Assembly (NCBI GenBank): GCA_947378905.1
Contig: CANCLV010000001.1
Span: 9,745 to 73,744 of the forward strand
Direction of reading: 5' to 3'
Length of the DNA stretch: 64,000 bases
DNA from: Opitutia bacterium
GTDB taxonomy: Bacteria; Verrucomicrobiota; Verrucomicrobiia; Opitutales; UBA953
Shown here: one piece after another, positions 14,626 through 23,131 of the stretch
How the letters are laid out: every line of letters begins with the position of its first letter
Numbering within the stretch: the first letter of the stretch is position 1
Made by a program: the position numbers and the translations under genes
Notes under the pieces: generated by a model
What the model saw: the letters and a program-made list of their open reading frames with translations, nothing else
Told to the model about the DNA's origin: nothing
Database searches by the model: none

Positions 14626-16818
14626 ATGTCCTCATTAAAATATGTATCTAACCTTTGGAACGACGCTGAAGTCGCCAAGCTCGATCCAGTCGGACGATTA
14701 GTTTATCGTTCGAACAAGTTGGGAGCCGACCAGCGCATCACCAATACGGGTGGCGGTAATACCTCTTCCAAGACGGCTGAAAAAGATCCGTTATCCGGCA
14801 AGAACGTGCCCGTGCTATGGGTCAAAGGTTCAGGTGGCGATTTACGTACGTCTACTCGCGAGAATTTTTCATCACTCTATCAAGATAAGTTAATCGAGTT
14901 ACAGACCGTGTATGCCGCACGTGCCGACAAGGGATTAAAGTCACAGGCTGAAGATGACATGGTCGCGATGTACAACCACACGACGTTTAATTTAAATCCT
15001 CGAGCCTCATCGATTGATACCCCTCTGCACAGTTTCTTACCTGGCAAGCATGTCGACCACATGCACCCTAATGCGATTATTTCAATTGCTGCTTCTAAGA
15101 ATTGCGAAGCACTGACGCAAAAAATCTTCGGAGGTAAAATGGCGTATGTAAAATGGATGCGCCCAGGTTTCGAATTAGGATTAGCGATGCAGGAAATCGC
15201 CCGCAAAGAACCTTCAACCAAGGCCATCATGATGGGGCAACACGGATTCATTTCATGGGCTGATGATGATAAAGCCTGTTACGAACTTACCCTCTCCATG
15301 ATTGAACAAGCTGCCGCTTATATCGAATCGCAGTATCAATCCAAAGGTGGCGATGCGAAAGCTTTCGGTGGCGCTAAATATCAAACGCTCGATGTGGCTA
15401 AACGAAATGAAGTCTTGGCAAAAATTTTACCCTGGCTCCGTGGTCAAGTCTCACAAGAAAAGCGTTTTATTGGAACGGTTCAGGATGATGAAAAGATTTT
15501 ACGTTTCGTTAATTCGAAAGATGCACCTCGCTTAGCAGAATTAGGCACATCTTGCCCTGATCACTTCCTGCGCACGAAAATCAAACCTCTGTACATCGAT
15601 TGGAATCCTCAAGCCGAGGATGTCGCCACACTTAAGTCTAAACTTCAAGCTGGTTTAGATAACTACCGTAAAGATTACGCTAAATATTATAATGCATGCA
15701 AACGTGCGAATTCACCAGCAATGCGTGATTCAAATCCTACCGTGGTTCTGATTCCTGGTGTAGGCATGGTGGCTTGGGGTAAAGATAAGTCTGAGTCACG
15801 TGTTACGGCAGAGTTTTATAATTGTGCAGTCGAAGTCATGCGCGGAGCGGAGGCGATTGATCAGTATATTGCCCTGCCCCAACAAGAAGCTTTCGATATC
15901 GAATACTGGTTATTGGAAGAAGCTAAATTAAAGCGCATGCCTGCGGAGAAAGAATTAGCACGCCAAGTGATAATCGTGGTCGGTGCTGGTTCAGGCATCG
16001 GTAAAGAAACCGCACACCGCTTAGTTAAAGAAGGTGCCCATATCGTTTGCGTGGATAAAAATCTCGAATCGGCCCAAGCGACGGCTAAAGAAATTACTGA
16101 TAAGTATGGTATTGGTATCGGTGTTGCTGGTACTAGATTATCTAATTGCGGTCCGGCCATTGGCTTAGCTGGTGATATCATGGATCGTAACTCCATTCGT
16201 CGCATGCTTGATGAAGTCGCTTTAGCCTACGGTGGCTTTGATTCTATCTGCGTTACCGCCGGTATCTTCGTATCACCTGATACTTCTGGACATATTCCAG
16301 ATGACAAGTGGGCTCTCACATTTGCATTAAATGTAACCGGTAGTTACTTGGTGGCTGATGAAGCTTTCAAGACCTGGAAGGAACAAGGACTCCGTGGAAA
16401 CATGGTTCTTACGACTAGCGCGAATGCCGTTGTGGCGAAGAAGGGTTCAGTTGCCTACGACACATCCAAAGCCGCCGCAAATCACCTCGTACGTGAACTA
16501 GCGATGGAATTATCTCCACTCATTCGTGTTAATGGTGTTGCTCCTGCAACGGTTGTTCAAGGTTCGGCGATGTTCCCACGCGATCGCGTAATCGCATCAC
16601 TCGCCAAATATAATATCCCATATACTGACGATGAAGCCTCGGAGTCTCTGACAACAAAACTCTCTAAGTTCTATGCAGAAAGAACTTTAACTAAGAATCC
16701 GATTACTCCAGCCGACCAGGCGGAGGCGTATTTCTTATTAGTCTCTAATCGACTCAATAAAACCACCGGCCAGGTGATTACAGTCGACGGTGGCCTGCAC
16801 GAGGCTTTCTTAAGATAG
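14626..16818 (+). CDS. rhaDE: Bifunctional rhamnulose-1-phosphate aldolase / L-lactaldehyde dehydrogenase
   Basis: A 730-residue fusion of two enzymes (the RhaE/RhaEW type known from several phyla). Residues 1 to about 430 are a class II aldolase: Zn ligands in HVDHMHPNAI and GQHGFISW. Residues about 448-730 are a short-chain dehydrogenase: NAD loop VGAGSGIGKE, catalytic Tyr611 and Lys615 in YDTSK, ending TGQVITVDGGLHEAFLR. The aldolase half makes DHAP and L-lactaldehyde; the dehydrogenase half oxidises lactaldehyde to L-lactate with NAD. LutABC, encoded next, then takes L-lactate to pyruvate. It starts 12 bases after rhaB. Confidence 0.93.
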   Translation: MSSLKYVSNLWNDAEVAKLDPVGRLVYRSNKLGADQRITNTGGGNTSSKTAEKDPLSGKNVPVLWVKGSGGDLRTSTRENFSSLYQDKLIELQTVYAARADKGLKSQAEDDMVAMYNHTTFNLNPRASSIDTPLHSFLPGKHVDHMHPNAIISIAASKNCEALTQKIFGGKMAYVKWMRPGFELGLAMQEIARKEPSTKAIMMGQHGFISWADDDKACYELTLSMIEQAAAYIESQYQSKGGDAKAFGGAKYQTLDVAKRNEVLAKILPWLRGQVSQEKRFIGTVQDDEKILRFVNSKDAPRLAELGTSCPDHFLRTKIKPLYIDWNPQAEDVATLKSKLQAGLDNYRKDYAKYYNACKRANSPAMRDSNPTVVLIPGVGMVAWGKDKSESRVTAEFYNCAVEVMRGAEAIDQYIALPQQEAFDIEYWLLEEAKLKRMPAEKELARQVIIVVGAGSGIGKETAHRLVKEGAHIVCVDKNLESAQATAKEITDKYGIGIGVAGTRLSNCGPAIGLAGDIMDRNSIRRMLDEVALAYGGFDSICVTAGIFVSPDTSGHIPDDKWALTFALNVTGSYLVADEAFKTWKEQGLRGNMVLTTSANAVVAKKGSVAYDTSKAAANHLVRELAMELSPLIRVNGVAPATVVQGSAMFPRDRVIASLAKYNIPYTDDEASESLTTKLSKFYAERTLTKNPITPADQAEAYFLLVSNRLNKTTGQVITVDGGLHEAFLR

Positions 16819-16821
16819 ACT

Positions 16822-17550
16822 GTGCGCGTTTCCCTATTCATTCCCTGCTTCGTTGACCAACTTACCCCACAGGTAGGTTTGGCGACGGTGAAGGTTTTGA
16901 AAAAACTGGGACAAGAGGTTGAATTTATCCCCACACAAACTTGTTGTGGTCAGCCCTCATATAATTCTGGTCAATGGGAAATTGCCAAAGAAGGTGCCAT
17001 CCGCACTCTAGAAGTCTTTAGAGACGCCGAGGTGGTTGTCGGGCCTTCAGGCTCATGCGTAGCTATGATCAAGAAATTTTATCCTGAACTTTTACACGGT
17101 ACAAAATACGAGCAAGAGGCTAAAAATTTATCGCAACGCACTTTTGAATTTTCTGATTTCTTGGTCACAAAACTTAAAACGATCGATATCGGTGCGTCCT
17201 TAAATAAGAAAGTGACCTACCATGATGGTTGCCACGCTCTGCGTGAATTAAGACTTAAAGAGGAGCCACGTAAATTATTACGTGCGGTTAAAGGTTTAGA
17301 ATTAATTGAAACGGAAGAATCGGAATCCTGCTGTGGCTTTGGTGGTTTATTTTCGGTGAAGTTTCCGATGATTTCGACAGCGATGGTGCAGGTGAAAGCC
17401 AGTGCCCTCTCACGAACAGGTGCAGACTATATCGTGTCCTCAGACCCCTCTTGCTTACTTCAGATTGGCGGCTGGTTGTCACGCGAAGGTAAAGTTATCA
17501 GACCTCTGCATATCGCGGAGCTCTTAGCGATGGGGATCGACCATGTCTGA
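16822..17550 (+). CDS. lutA: L-lactate utilization protein LutA
   Basis: Subunit of the LutABC iron-sulfur L-lactate dehydrogenase complex. The 242 residues contain two CCG (heterodisulfide-reductase type) cysteine motifs: TCCGQPSYNSG near residue 40 and SCCGFGGLFSVK near 175, with PCFVDQ at the start and HDGCHALREL between. It starts at GTG 16822, three bases after rhaDE, and overlaps lutB by eight bases. Its place in a deoxyhexose operon ties it to lactate formed from lactaldehyde. Confidence 0.93.
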   Translation: MRVSLFIPCFVDQLTPQVGLATVKVLKKLGQEVEFIPTQTCCGQPSYNSGQWEIAKEGAIRTLEVFRDAEVVVGPSGSCVAMIKKFYPELLHGTKYEQEAKNLSQRTFEFSDFLVTKLKTIDIGASLNKKVTYHDGCHALRELRLKEEPRKLLRAVKGLELIETEESESCCGFGGLFSVKFPMISTAMVQVKASALSRTGADYIVSSDPSCLLQIGGWLSREGKVIRPLHIAELLAMGIDHV

Positions 17551-18934
17551 TTCAAAATCCATTTTCATAAAAGAATCCACACTCACGAGTGCTGATGGTG
17601 ATCAACGTCAGTTTATTCGTACGGCGCTGGGTGGATATTACAAAAACAGAGATTTGTATAAAGCCAAGTATCGTGACTGGGAACTGGCTCGCGATGCTGC
17701 TTCGCTCGCTAAATGGTCGGCCGTTAATAATTTAGCCGAAGTCTTAGAAAAGTTTGTTGCCAAGTTTGAATCCAATGGTGGCAAGGTTCACTGGGCTCGC
17801 GATGCCGCTGAAGCTCGTCAAATTATTTTAGATTTAGTAGCCAAAGCGAATGCCAAGGCCGTGATTAAATCGAAGTGTATGACCACGGAAGAGATTCATC
17901 TTAACGATGCTCTCGAGAAAGCTGGTTATGGTGTCGTGGAGAGTGATTTGGGTGAGTTCATCCAGCAATTACGGGGTGAAGCTCCCTACCACTTCGTCTT
18001 CCCCTGTATGCATTTAAAGCGTGAGGCGATTAGCGAATTATTTACGAAACATCTCGGGACTGCGCCGACGGATAGTCCAGAAGAACTCACGATGATTGCA
18101 CGTAGGCATCTACGTAAACTTTATATCACAGCCGATGTGGGTATCACCGGTGCGAATTTCTTAGTCGCTGATACTGGTCAAATTTCAATTACCGAAAATG
18201 AAGGTAATGCCCGTTTAACGGCGGCGATGCCCCGAGTACATATTGCACTGTCGGGAATCGAAAAAGTAATTAATTCAATCGATGATCTCTCGGTCTTGTT
18301 GCCGATGTTAGCAACGGCGGGTGCCGGTCAACCAATGACCTGTTACAATACACTCTACGCTGGTCCTAAAAAACCAGGTGAGCGTGATGGGCCAGAAGAG
18401 TTTCATTTAGTCTTATTAGATAACGCCCGCACTCAATTACTAGCAGATCCAGAGCAACGTGATGCGCTTCACTGCATTCGTTGTGGTGCCTGTCTCAATG
18501 TGTGTCCCATTTTTAAAAATATTGGTGGGCATGCTTACGGCACAACTTACCAAGGGCCTATTGGCTCTGTCATTACACCTCATTTACGGGGTCTTAAGGA
18601 TTGGAATCACCTTTCGGGTGCTTCTTCACTCTGTGGTGCATGTACAGAGGCATGCCCCGTGCGCATTGATTTGCATCATCACTTACTGCAAAACCGTCGT
18701 AATGCCGCGAAGGTCGTACCTAATTTATTCGACCGAGTTTTTCATGGTGGATTCAATTTTGTCATTAAACGTCCGGCACTCTTTTCTTTTGGTGGAAAAG
18801 TATTTCGAAAAACATTTGGATTATTAAAACACCTACCCATTCCTTATTTAGGTACATGGCTCAAGTCGCGTGACTTACCTGCGATTCCTGCAAAATCATT
18901 TAGAGAACAATGGAAGGATATTAAAAATGTCTGA
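17543..18934 (+). CDS. lutB: L-lactate utilization iron-sulfur protein LutB
   Basis: The 463-residue electron-transfer subunit of LutABC. Two [4Fe-4S] ferredoxin motifs are visible: CIRCGACLNVCP (about residue 313) and CGACTEACPV (about 363). The N-terminal two thirds are the LUD domain (TTEEIHLNDALEKAGYGVVESDLGE; GVTGANF-like GITGANFLVADTGQ). Its 5' end overlaps lutA and its 3' end overlaps lutC by eight bases, so the three are translationally coupled. Confidence 0.94.
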   Translation: MSDSKSIFIKESTLTSADGDQRQFIRTALGGYYKNRDLYKAKYRDWELARDAASLAKWSAVNNLAEVLEKFVAKFESNGGKVHWARDAAEARQIILDLVAKANAKAVIKSKCMTTEEIHLNDALEKAGYGVVESDLGEFIQQLRGEAPYHFVFPCMHLKREAISELFTKHLGTAPTDSPEELTMIARRHLRKLYITADVGITGANFLVADTGQISITENEGNARLTAAMPRVHIALSGIEKVINSIDDLSVLLPMLATAGAGQPMTCYNTLYAGPKKPGERDGPEEFHLVLLDNARTQLLADPEQRDALHCIRCGACLNVCPIFKNIGGHAYGTTYQGPIGSVITPHLRGLKDWNHLSGASSLCGACTEACPVRIDLHHHLLQNRRNAAKVVPNLFDRVFHGGFNFVIKRPALFSFGGKVFRKTFGLLKHLPIPYLGTWLKSRDLPAIPAKSFREQWKDIKNV

Positions 18935-19595
18935 AGCACGCAAAGAAATCATGGGACGGATTCGTGAGGCTCTTAAAATGCCTTCACCTAAACCGCATTT
19001 GAAGGGCGAATCCGCCAAGGTTACGGGCAAAGCTTGGTTGCCTGAGGTGGGTGATACTCAGGCGGAAACCATGGCGCTACTTTCCGATAATTTAGCCAAA
19101 TTAAAGGCGCACTTTCACCCTGTTAAAAATTTAGATCAAGCGATTTCCTTGGTGAAAGATTTAGCACAAAAGAAGAACTGGAAGAACATTGCCTATCATA
19201 AGAATGAATTAGTGACGCCCGTGGCTCAAGCCATTGAGGGTAACGCTTGGGCTGTAGAGGACGCATTTACGAAAGACAAACTCGAGGCAAGCGATGTCGG
19301 GTTAACCTCCTGTGTGTCCATTGTAGCTCAGTTTGGAGCTATCCTGGTCTCAAGTGAGACATCGGGAGGTCGTGGATTATCTATTTTGCCACCTGTGCAC
19401 GTCGTTATTGCTAAGGCCGACCAAGTTGTACCCGATTTAGCTGCCTGTTTTGAACAAATTAATCTTCAATTTGGAGGCAAAATGCCGAGTATGCTCTCTT
19501 TTATCACTGGTCCTAGTCGTACGGGTGATATCGAGCGCATCTTGGTTCTAGGTGCCCACGGTCCGAAAGAATTATACCTAATATTAATCGGATAA
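18927..19595 (+). CDS. lutC: L-lactate utilization protein LutC
   Basis: LUD-domain partner of LutA and LutB. I choose ATG 18927 (MSEARKEIMGRIREAL), giving 222 residues. The ATG lies inside the lutB stop region and is preceded by a real ribosome-binding sequence, GGAAGGA, about 10 bases upstream, one of the very few in this window. The end, SFITGPSRTGDIERILVLGAHGP, is typical of LutC. It is the last gene of the deoR operon. No hairpin terminator follows in 19596-19657. Confidence 0.92.
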   Translation: MSEARKEIMGRIREALKMPSPKPHLKGESAKVTGKAWLPEVGDTQAETMALLSDNLAKLKAHFHPVKNLDQAISLVKDLAQKKNWKNIAYHKNELVTPVAQAIEGNAWAVEDAFTKDKLEASDVGLTSCVSIVAQFGAILVSSETSGGRGLSILPPVHVVIAKADQVVPDLAACFEQINLQFGGKMPSMLSFITGPSRTGDIERILVLGAHGPKELYLILIG

Positions 19596-19657
19596 ATCTT
19601 CAGGGTCGGTATTTAATTTTTGTGGTTCGAAATACGTCAAATAGTTGTGATGTGGCA

Positions 19658-19693
19658 TTGACACTAAGGTGCTTGTCATCAAATCAGACTGTT
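19658..19693 (+). promoter_or_regulatory. Promoter-like element shared with the ubiquitin-like gene
   Basis: TTGACACT at 19658-19665 and AGACTGTT at 19686-19693, with the ATG at 19698. The same two octamers precede the gene at 1576 with near-identical spacing (28 against 30 bases). The first is a perfect -35 box. A normal -10 box is not visible between them. Confidence 0.45.
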
Positions 19694-19697
19694 CCGC

Positions 19698-21467
19698 ATG
19701 CAGAATTTCTCAAGTCAGTGCCTAGATCAAACTAGGGCTCTTCTGAAAATTAACCTCAGTTCGATTACGCCGGACGGGTCTATACAGCCCGTGGCTGGTG
19801 AAACGAGCCGAGCTGACGAGCCGGGCCACGTTGCTCTTGCTCTCGGTGAGTATTTTCGTGCTACAGGTGACCTCGTTTTCGAGCGCCAAAGCATCCCTGA
19901 ATTAGTTGCCCGCACCATTACCGCTCAGGTTAAACTCTCACAAGGGTCTGACAATGGGATGGCCTTTGCCTGTTTGGGACTTTTGGCCTTTGGTTCTACG
20001 CGTGAGCGCAATCCAGTTTGGGAAATTCTAAGCGCTGATATCAGAAAATTAATCGATGAACGCCTCGCGGTGTCACACGACCACTTTGATCACGTACAGG
20101 CTTTTGATATCGCTAAGGCCGTGTGTAGGTTTTCTTTTGGTCTCTCGAAAAAAGACGAAACGGGCGCGTTAGTGGACCGATTTATCGAACGTATCACTGC
20201 TGCCTCGACTGGAGGATTTCATGATGATGCTTCTAAGCAGGCTAATGCGGATAACTTCGGCGGTGCATTTGATCTCTACGGTGTAGTCGCCCTCGTATTT
20301 ATTCGTCAGGCATTGCAATTACATGCCAATAGCCAAGTGCGAGATGCTAAGCTGCCCAAGCTGCGCACGGTGGCAGAAAAATATTTACGTATTATTTTAG
20401 AAACCGTGCGAGAAGATGGTTTAGGTTGGTCGTATGGTCGCGGTATCGGTGCTTATGCACAGATGCATTGCGTAACACTCATCTTACAGGCCTTGCGCGA
20501 TCGTTGGGTCTCTTCGGAGAAAGAACCTCTCGCCCGCGATTTAGTTCGTCGTCTGTACACTCATTTCTTCACGACGTTCTTCGACATGGAACATGGTTCG
20601 ATTGTGATTCGCGACGTCGAGCGTGATACTATCCCGGGTCACACCACACGGATGGCGAATTTTGACGCTGCACGCTACCTCTCACAGTGGTCCAGATTGG
20701 CGAAAACTATCGGTGGTAATATGAATTTATTCCAAGGGAATAAGGGTTTGGTATGCCGATTTTATTCCTTCGATAAAACTCCCAGAAAAGAACAAGGCCT
20801 CTTGTCTTATGCTGACGCTGATTCGGGTTTAAATATTATAATTCCAATTGTTTCACAAGGCTCGCACAAGTTCTGCGATTCCCTTTCCTTCCCTCACATG
20901 CCTGGGGTGTTCGATTGGCCAAGTAATTTCTACACCACCCCTTTTCTCCCTGAGTACACCATTGCAGGCAAAAAATATACGCCCTCTTTCTACGGTAAGA
21001 ACATGCAAGTAGTTATGGGAACAAAAGCTGGAACCTATCACTTTAGATATGAGCAGCCTGATTTAATTGATCACACTGAAAAACTTTCCAGTGGCATAGC
21101 CTCGATGAAAGTAGACTGGGAATTTACCGGTGGAAAAATTACTGGTCGATTCACCTTAACGCCAAAAGTAGCCATCGTGCTGGAGAACTTCCGTTTTGTT
21201 CTCCCCATTGCCGCCCTGCATTCGCGAATGATTTCCGCTGGTGCGTTAATGCTCGGACAAGAATCGCATCGCTGTGAAGTTCTACGTGATGATTTTCATG
21301 GTGAGTGGTTGGACACTAAAGTCGTTAGCGATGACCCTAAGCATAAGAGTTTGTTTGGAAAAATTCATTATTACCAAATCTTAGAACGCGATAAGTCGCA
21401 GAGTCTGCGCCCAGGAATCGGCTACAATTTCGAAGTAGTGCTCCTGCCTGATGTTGTCCGCCTGTAG
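19698..21467 (+). CDS. Uncharacterised 589-residue protein, possibly carbohydrate-active
   Basis: Not recognised as a named family. The first two thirds look alpha-helical in repeating blocks, each with a conserved Gly/Tyr-rich turn (QANADNFGGAFDLYGVVA; DGLGWSYGRGIGAYAQMHCV; DTIPGHTTRMANFDAARYLS). That pattern recalls (alpha/alpha) toroid enzymes such as polysaccharide lyases or unsaturated glycoside hydrolases. The last third (from about 350) is beta-rich (SFYGKNMQVVMGTKAGTYHFRYE), as in their beta-sandwich domains. There is no signal peptide, so it would act in the cytoplasm. It follows the rhamnose/lactate operon after 102 bases, with its own promoter-like element. A role in breaking imported deoxyhexose oligosaccharides is a guess from context. 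Confidence 0.6.
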   Translation: MQNFSSQCLDQTRALLKINLSSITPDGSIQPVAGETSRADEPGHVALALGEYFRATGDLVFERQSIPELVARTITAQVKLSQGSDNGMAFACLGLLAFGSTRERNPVWEILSADIRKLIDERLAVSHDHFDHVQAFDIAKAVCRFSFGLSKKDETGALVDRFIERITAASTGGFHDDASKQANADNFGGAFDLYGVVALVFIRQALQLHANSQVRDAKLPKLRTVAEKYLRIILETVREDGLGWSYGRGIGAYAQMHCVTLILQALRDRWVSSEKEPLARDLVRRLYTHFFTTFFDMEHGSIVIRDVERDTIPGHTTRMANFDAARYLSQWSRLAKTIGGNMNLFQGNKGLVCRFYSFDKTPRKEQGLLSYADADSGLNIIIPIVSQGSHKFCDSLSFPHMPGVFDWPSNFYTTPFLPEYTIAGKKYTPSFYGKNMQVVMGTKAGTYHFRYEQPDLIDHTEKLSSGIASMKVDWEFTGGKITGRFTLTPKVAIVLENFRFVLPIAALHSRMISAGALMLGQESHRCEVLRDDFHGEWLDTKVVSDDPKHKSLFGKIHYYQILERDKSQSLRPGIGYNFEVVLLPDVVRL

Positions 21468-21501
21468 CCCGTTTCGAGGTCTCATAGGCTGGTCATTATC
21501 T

Positions 21502-21520
21502 CCTTGAGAGCCTTTCAAGG
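21502..21520 (+). other. Small hairpin between the 589-residue protein gene and metG
   Basis: CCTTGA (21502-21507) and TCAAGG (21515-21520) are perfect complements with a seven-base loop. No T-tract follows, so it is a weak terminator at best. It may be a processing site or chance. Confidence 0.25.
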
Positions 21521-21562
21521 ATTGTCAGTCCTATTTGAGTCCACTAACTATCGTCTCGTCCC

Positions 21563-23104
21563 ATGTCGCGACCCTTTTACATCACCACAGCTATTGATTA
21601 TGCGAATGGCGCACCCCACCTCGGCCATGCGTATGAGAAGGTCTTAGCCGATGTTATTTCCCGCCACCAGAGAATGCTGGGTTACCAAGTTCATTTTCTG
21701 ACCGGCCTAGATGAGCATGGACAAAAGGTTCAACAGACGGCGCAGAAGCGTGAAGTAAATCCTCAGGTATTCGTAGACGAAATCGCTGAAATTTTTAAAG
21801 GAATGCTTAAGTCGTTAAACATATCTAACGACGACTACATTCGAACTACGGAGTCTCGACACAAGTCGGTGGTTCAAAGTTTCTTACAAAAATTATATGA
21901 CCAAGGTCTAATCTATTTAGGAAAAAAGACCGATTGGTATTCGACTCGCCAAGAGCAGTTTCTGACCGACAAGGATCGCAATCCCGACGGTTCCTGGCCC
22001 GAGATTTACGGTGAAGTTACGCAAACCACCGAAGAAAACTATTATTTCAAATTATCACAGTATCAACCTTGGCTGATTGAGCATATTAAGAGTCATCCCG
22101 ATTTTATAAATCCATCTTTCCGTGCTAAACAAGTACTCGAGTTCCTCAAAGAACCTCTCAACGATTTATGTATTTCACGTCCTAAGTCTCGTCTGACCTG
22201 GGGAATCGAGCTGCCCTTCGATAACAACTTCGTAACTTATGTTTGGTTTGATGCGCTGACTAATTACTACTCGGCTGTAGCAGATAAAAATCTCTGGCCT
22301 GCAGACGTTCATGTGATTGGTAAGGACATTTTATCGCCACCTCACGCGGTTTATTGGCCATGTATGCTGAAGGCTCTCAATATCGATCCACCGAAGCAGT
22401 TACTTGTGCACGGTTGGTGGACGGTGGACAATAAGAAGGCATCCAAGAGTGAGGGTAATGCTAATGACACTTTAAACTTAATTCAATCCCACGGCGCTGA
22501 TGCTTTTCGCTATTATTTAAGTCGGGAGATGGTCGTTGGACAAGATGCCGACTTCTCGCATAAAACTTTTGGTGAACGCTACAAGGCAGACTTGGCTAAT
22601 AATCTCGGTAATCTTGTGAATCGTCTTCTCAACATGGTCGGACGAAATTATTCGGGAAGTATTCCAGCTCCTAGTGCCGATGAGGATTTGGAAAAGTCCA
22701 TTCGTGAGTTATGGTCGGTAACTCAGAAAAAATACTTTGACGCATTTGCCTGTTACCAAATCAGTCACGCACTTGAGTCGCTTTGGGTCTTCGTCAGTGC
22801 GATGAATGCTTTCATTGAAACTCGCGCACCTTGGAAATTAGCTAAGTCGACCGATCCTCAGGACAAGGCACGTCTCGATTCATGTCTCGCGTATGTTGCT
22901 GAAGGTTTGCGATTAGTGGGAACTGTTTTATTGCCGGTGATGCCCGAGTCTGCGGCTAAACTTTTAGTAAATATTGGTCAGCCAGTGCCCGCCAGCTTTG
23001 ACGGCCAACTCAGTTGGTCGACTGTTTGTACGGGTCGAAAAGTGTCCGAAAAATGCATACTTTTCCCACAAATTGAAGATTCTACATCGGGAGTGAAGGC
23101 ATAG
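21563..23104 (+). CDS. metG: Methionyl-tRNA synthetase
   Basis: Charges tRNA-Met. The class I signatures are HLGH (in PHLGHAYEKVL, near residue 20) and KASKSEGN, the KMSKS equivalent, near 292. The 513-residue length matches the short bacterial form without the C-terminal tRNA-binding domain. The long four-cysteine zinc insertion of E. coli MetG is absent. It begins a run of four + strand genes (metG-menF-dtd-hisF). Confidence 0.95.
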   Translation: MSRPFYITTAIDYANGAPHLGHAYEKVLADVISRHQRMLGYQVHFLTGLDEHGQKVQQTAQKREVNPQVFVDEIAEIFKGMLKSLNISNDDYIRTTESRHKSVVQSFLQKLYDQGLIYLGKKTDWYSTRQEQFLTDKDRNPDGSWPEIYGEVTQTTEENYYFKLSQYQPWLIEHIKSHPDFINPSFRAKQVLEFLKEPLNDLCISRPKSRLTWGIELPFDNNFVTYVWFDALTNYYSAVADKNLWPADVHVIGKDILSPPHAVYWPCMLKALNIDPPKQLLVHGWWTVDNKKASKSEGNANDTLNLIQSHGADAFRYYLSREMVVGQDADFSHKTFGERYKADLANNLGNLVNRLLNMVGRNYSGSIPAPSADEDLEKSIRELWSVTQKKYFDAFACYQISHALESLWVFVSAMNAFIETRAPWKLAKSTDPQDKARLDSCLAYVAEGLRLVGTVLLPVMPESAAKLLVNIGQPVPASFDGQLSWSTVCTGRKVSEKCILFPQIEDSTSGVKA

Positions 23105-23131
23105 TTAGACAATTTTGTTTTATTCTCTACT

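Noticed and set aside
21502..21520. Terminator after the 589-residue protein gene
   Set aside because: The hairpin has no T-tract and only six pairs; kept only as a weak structure.
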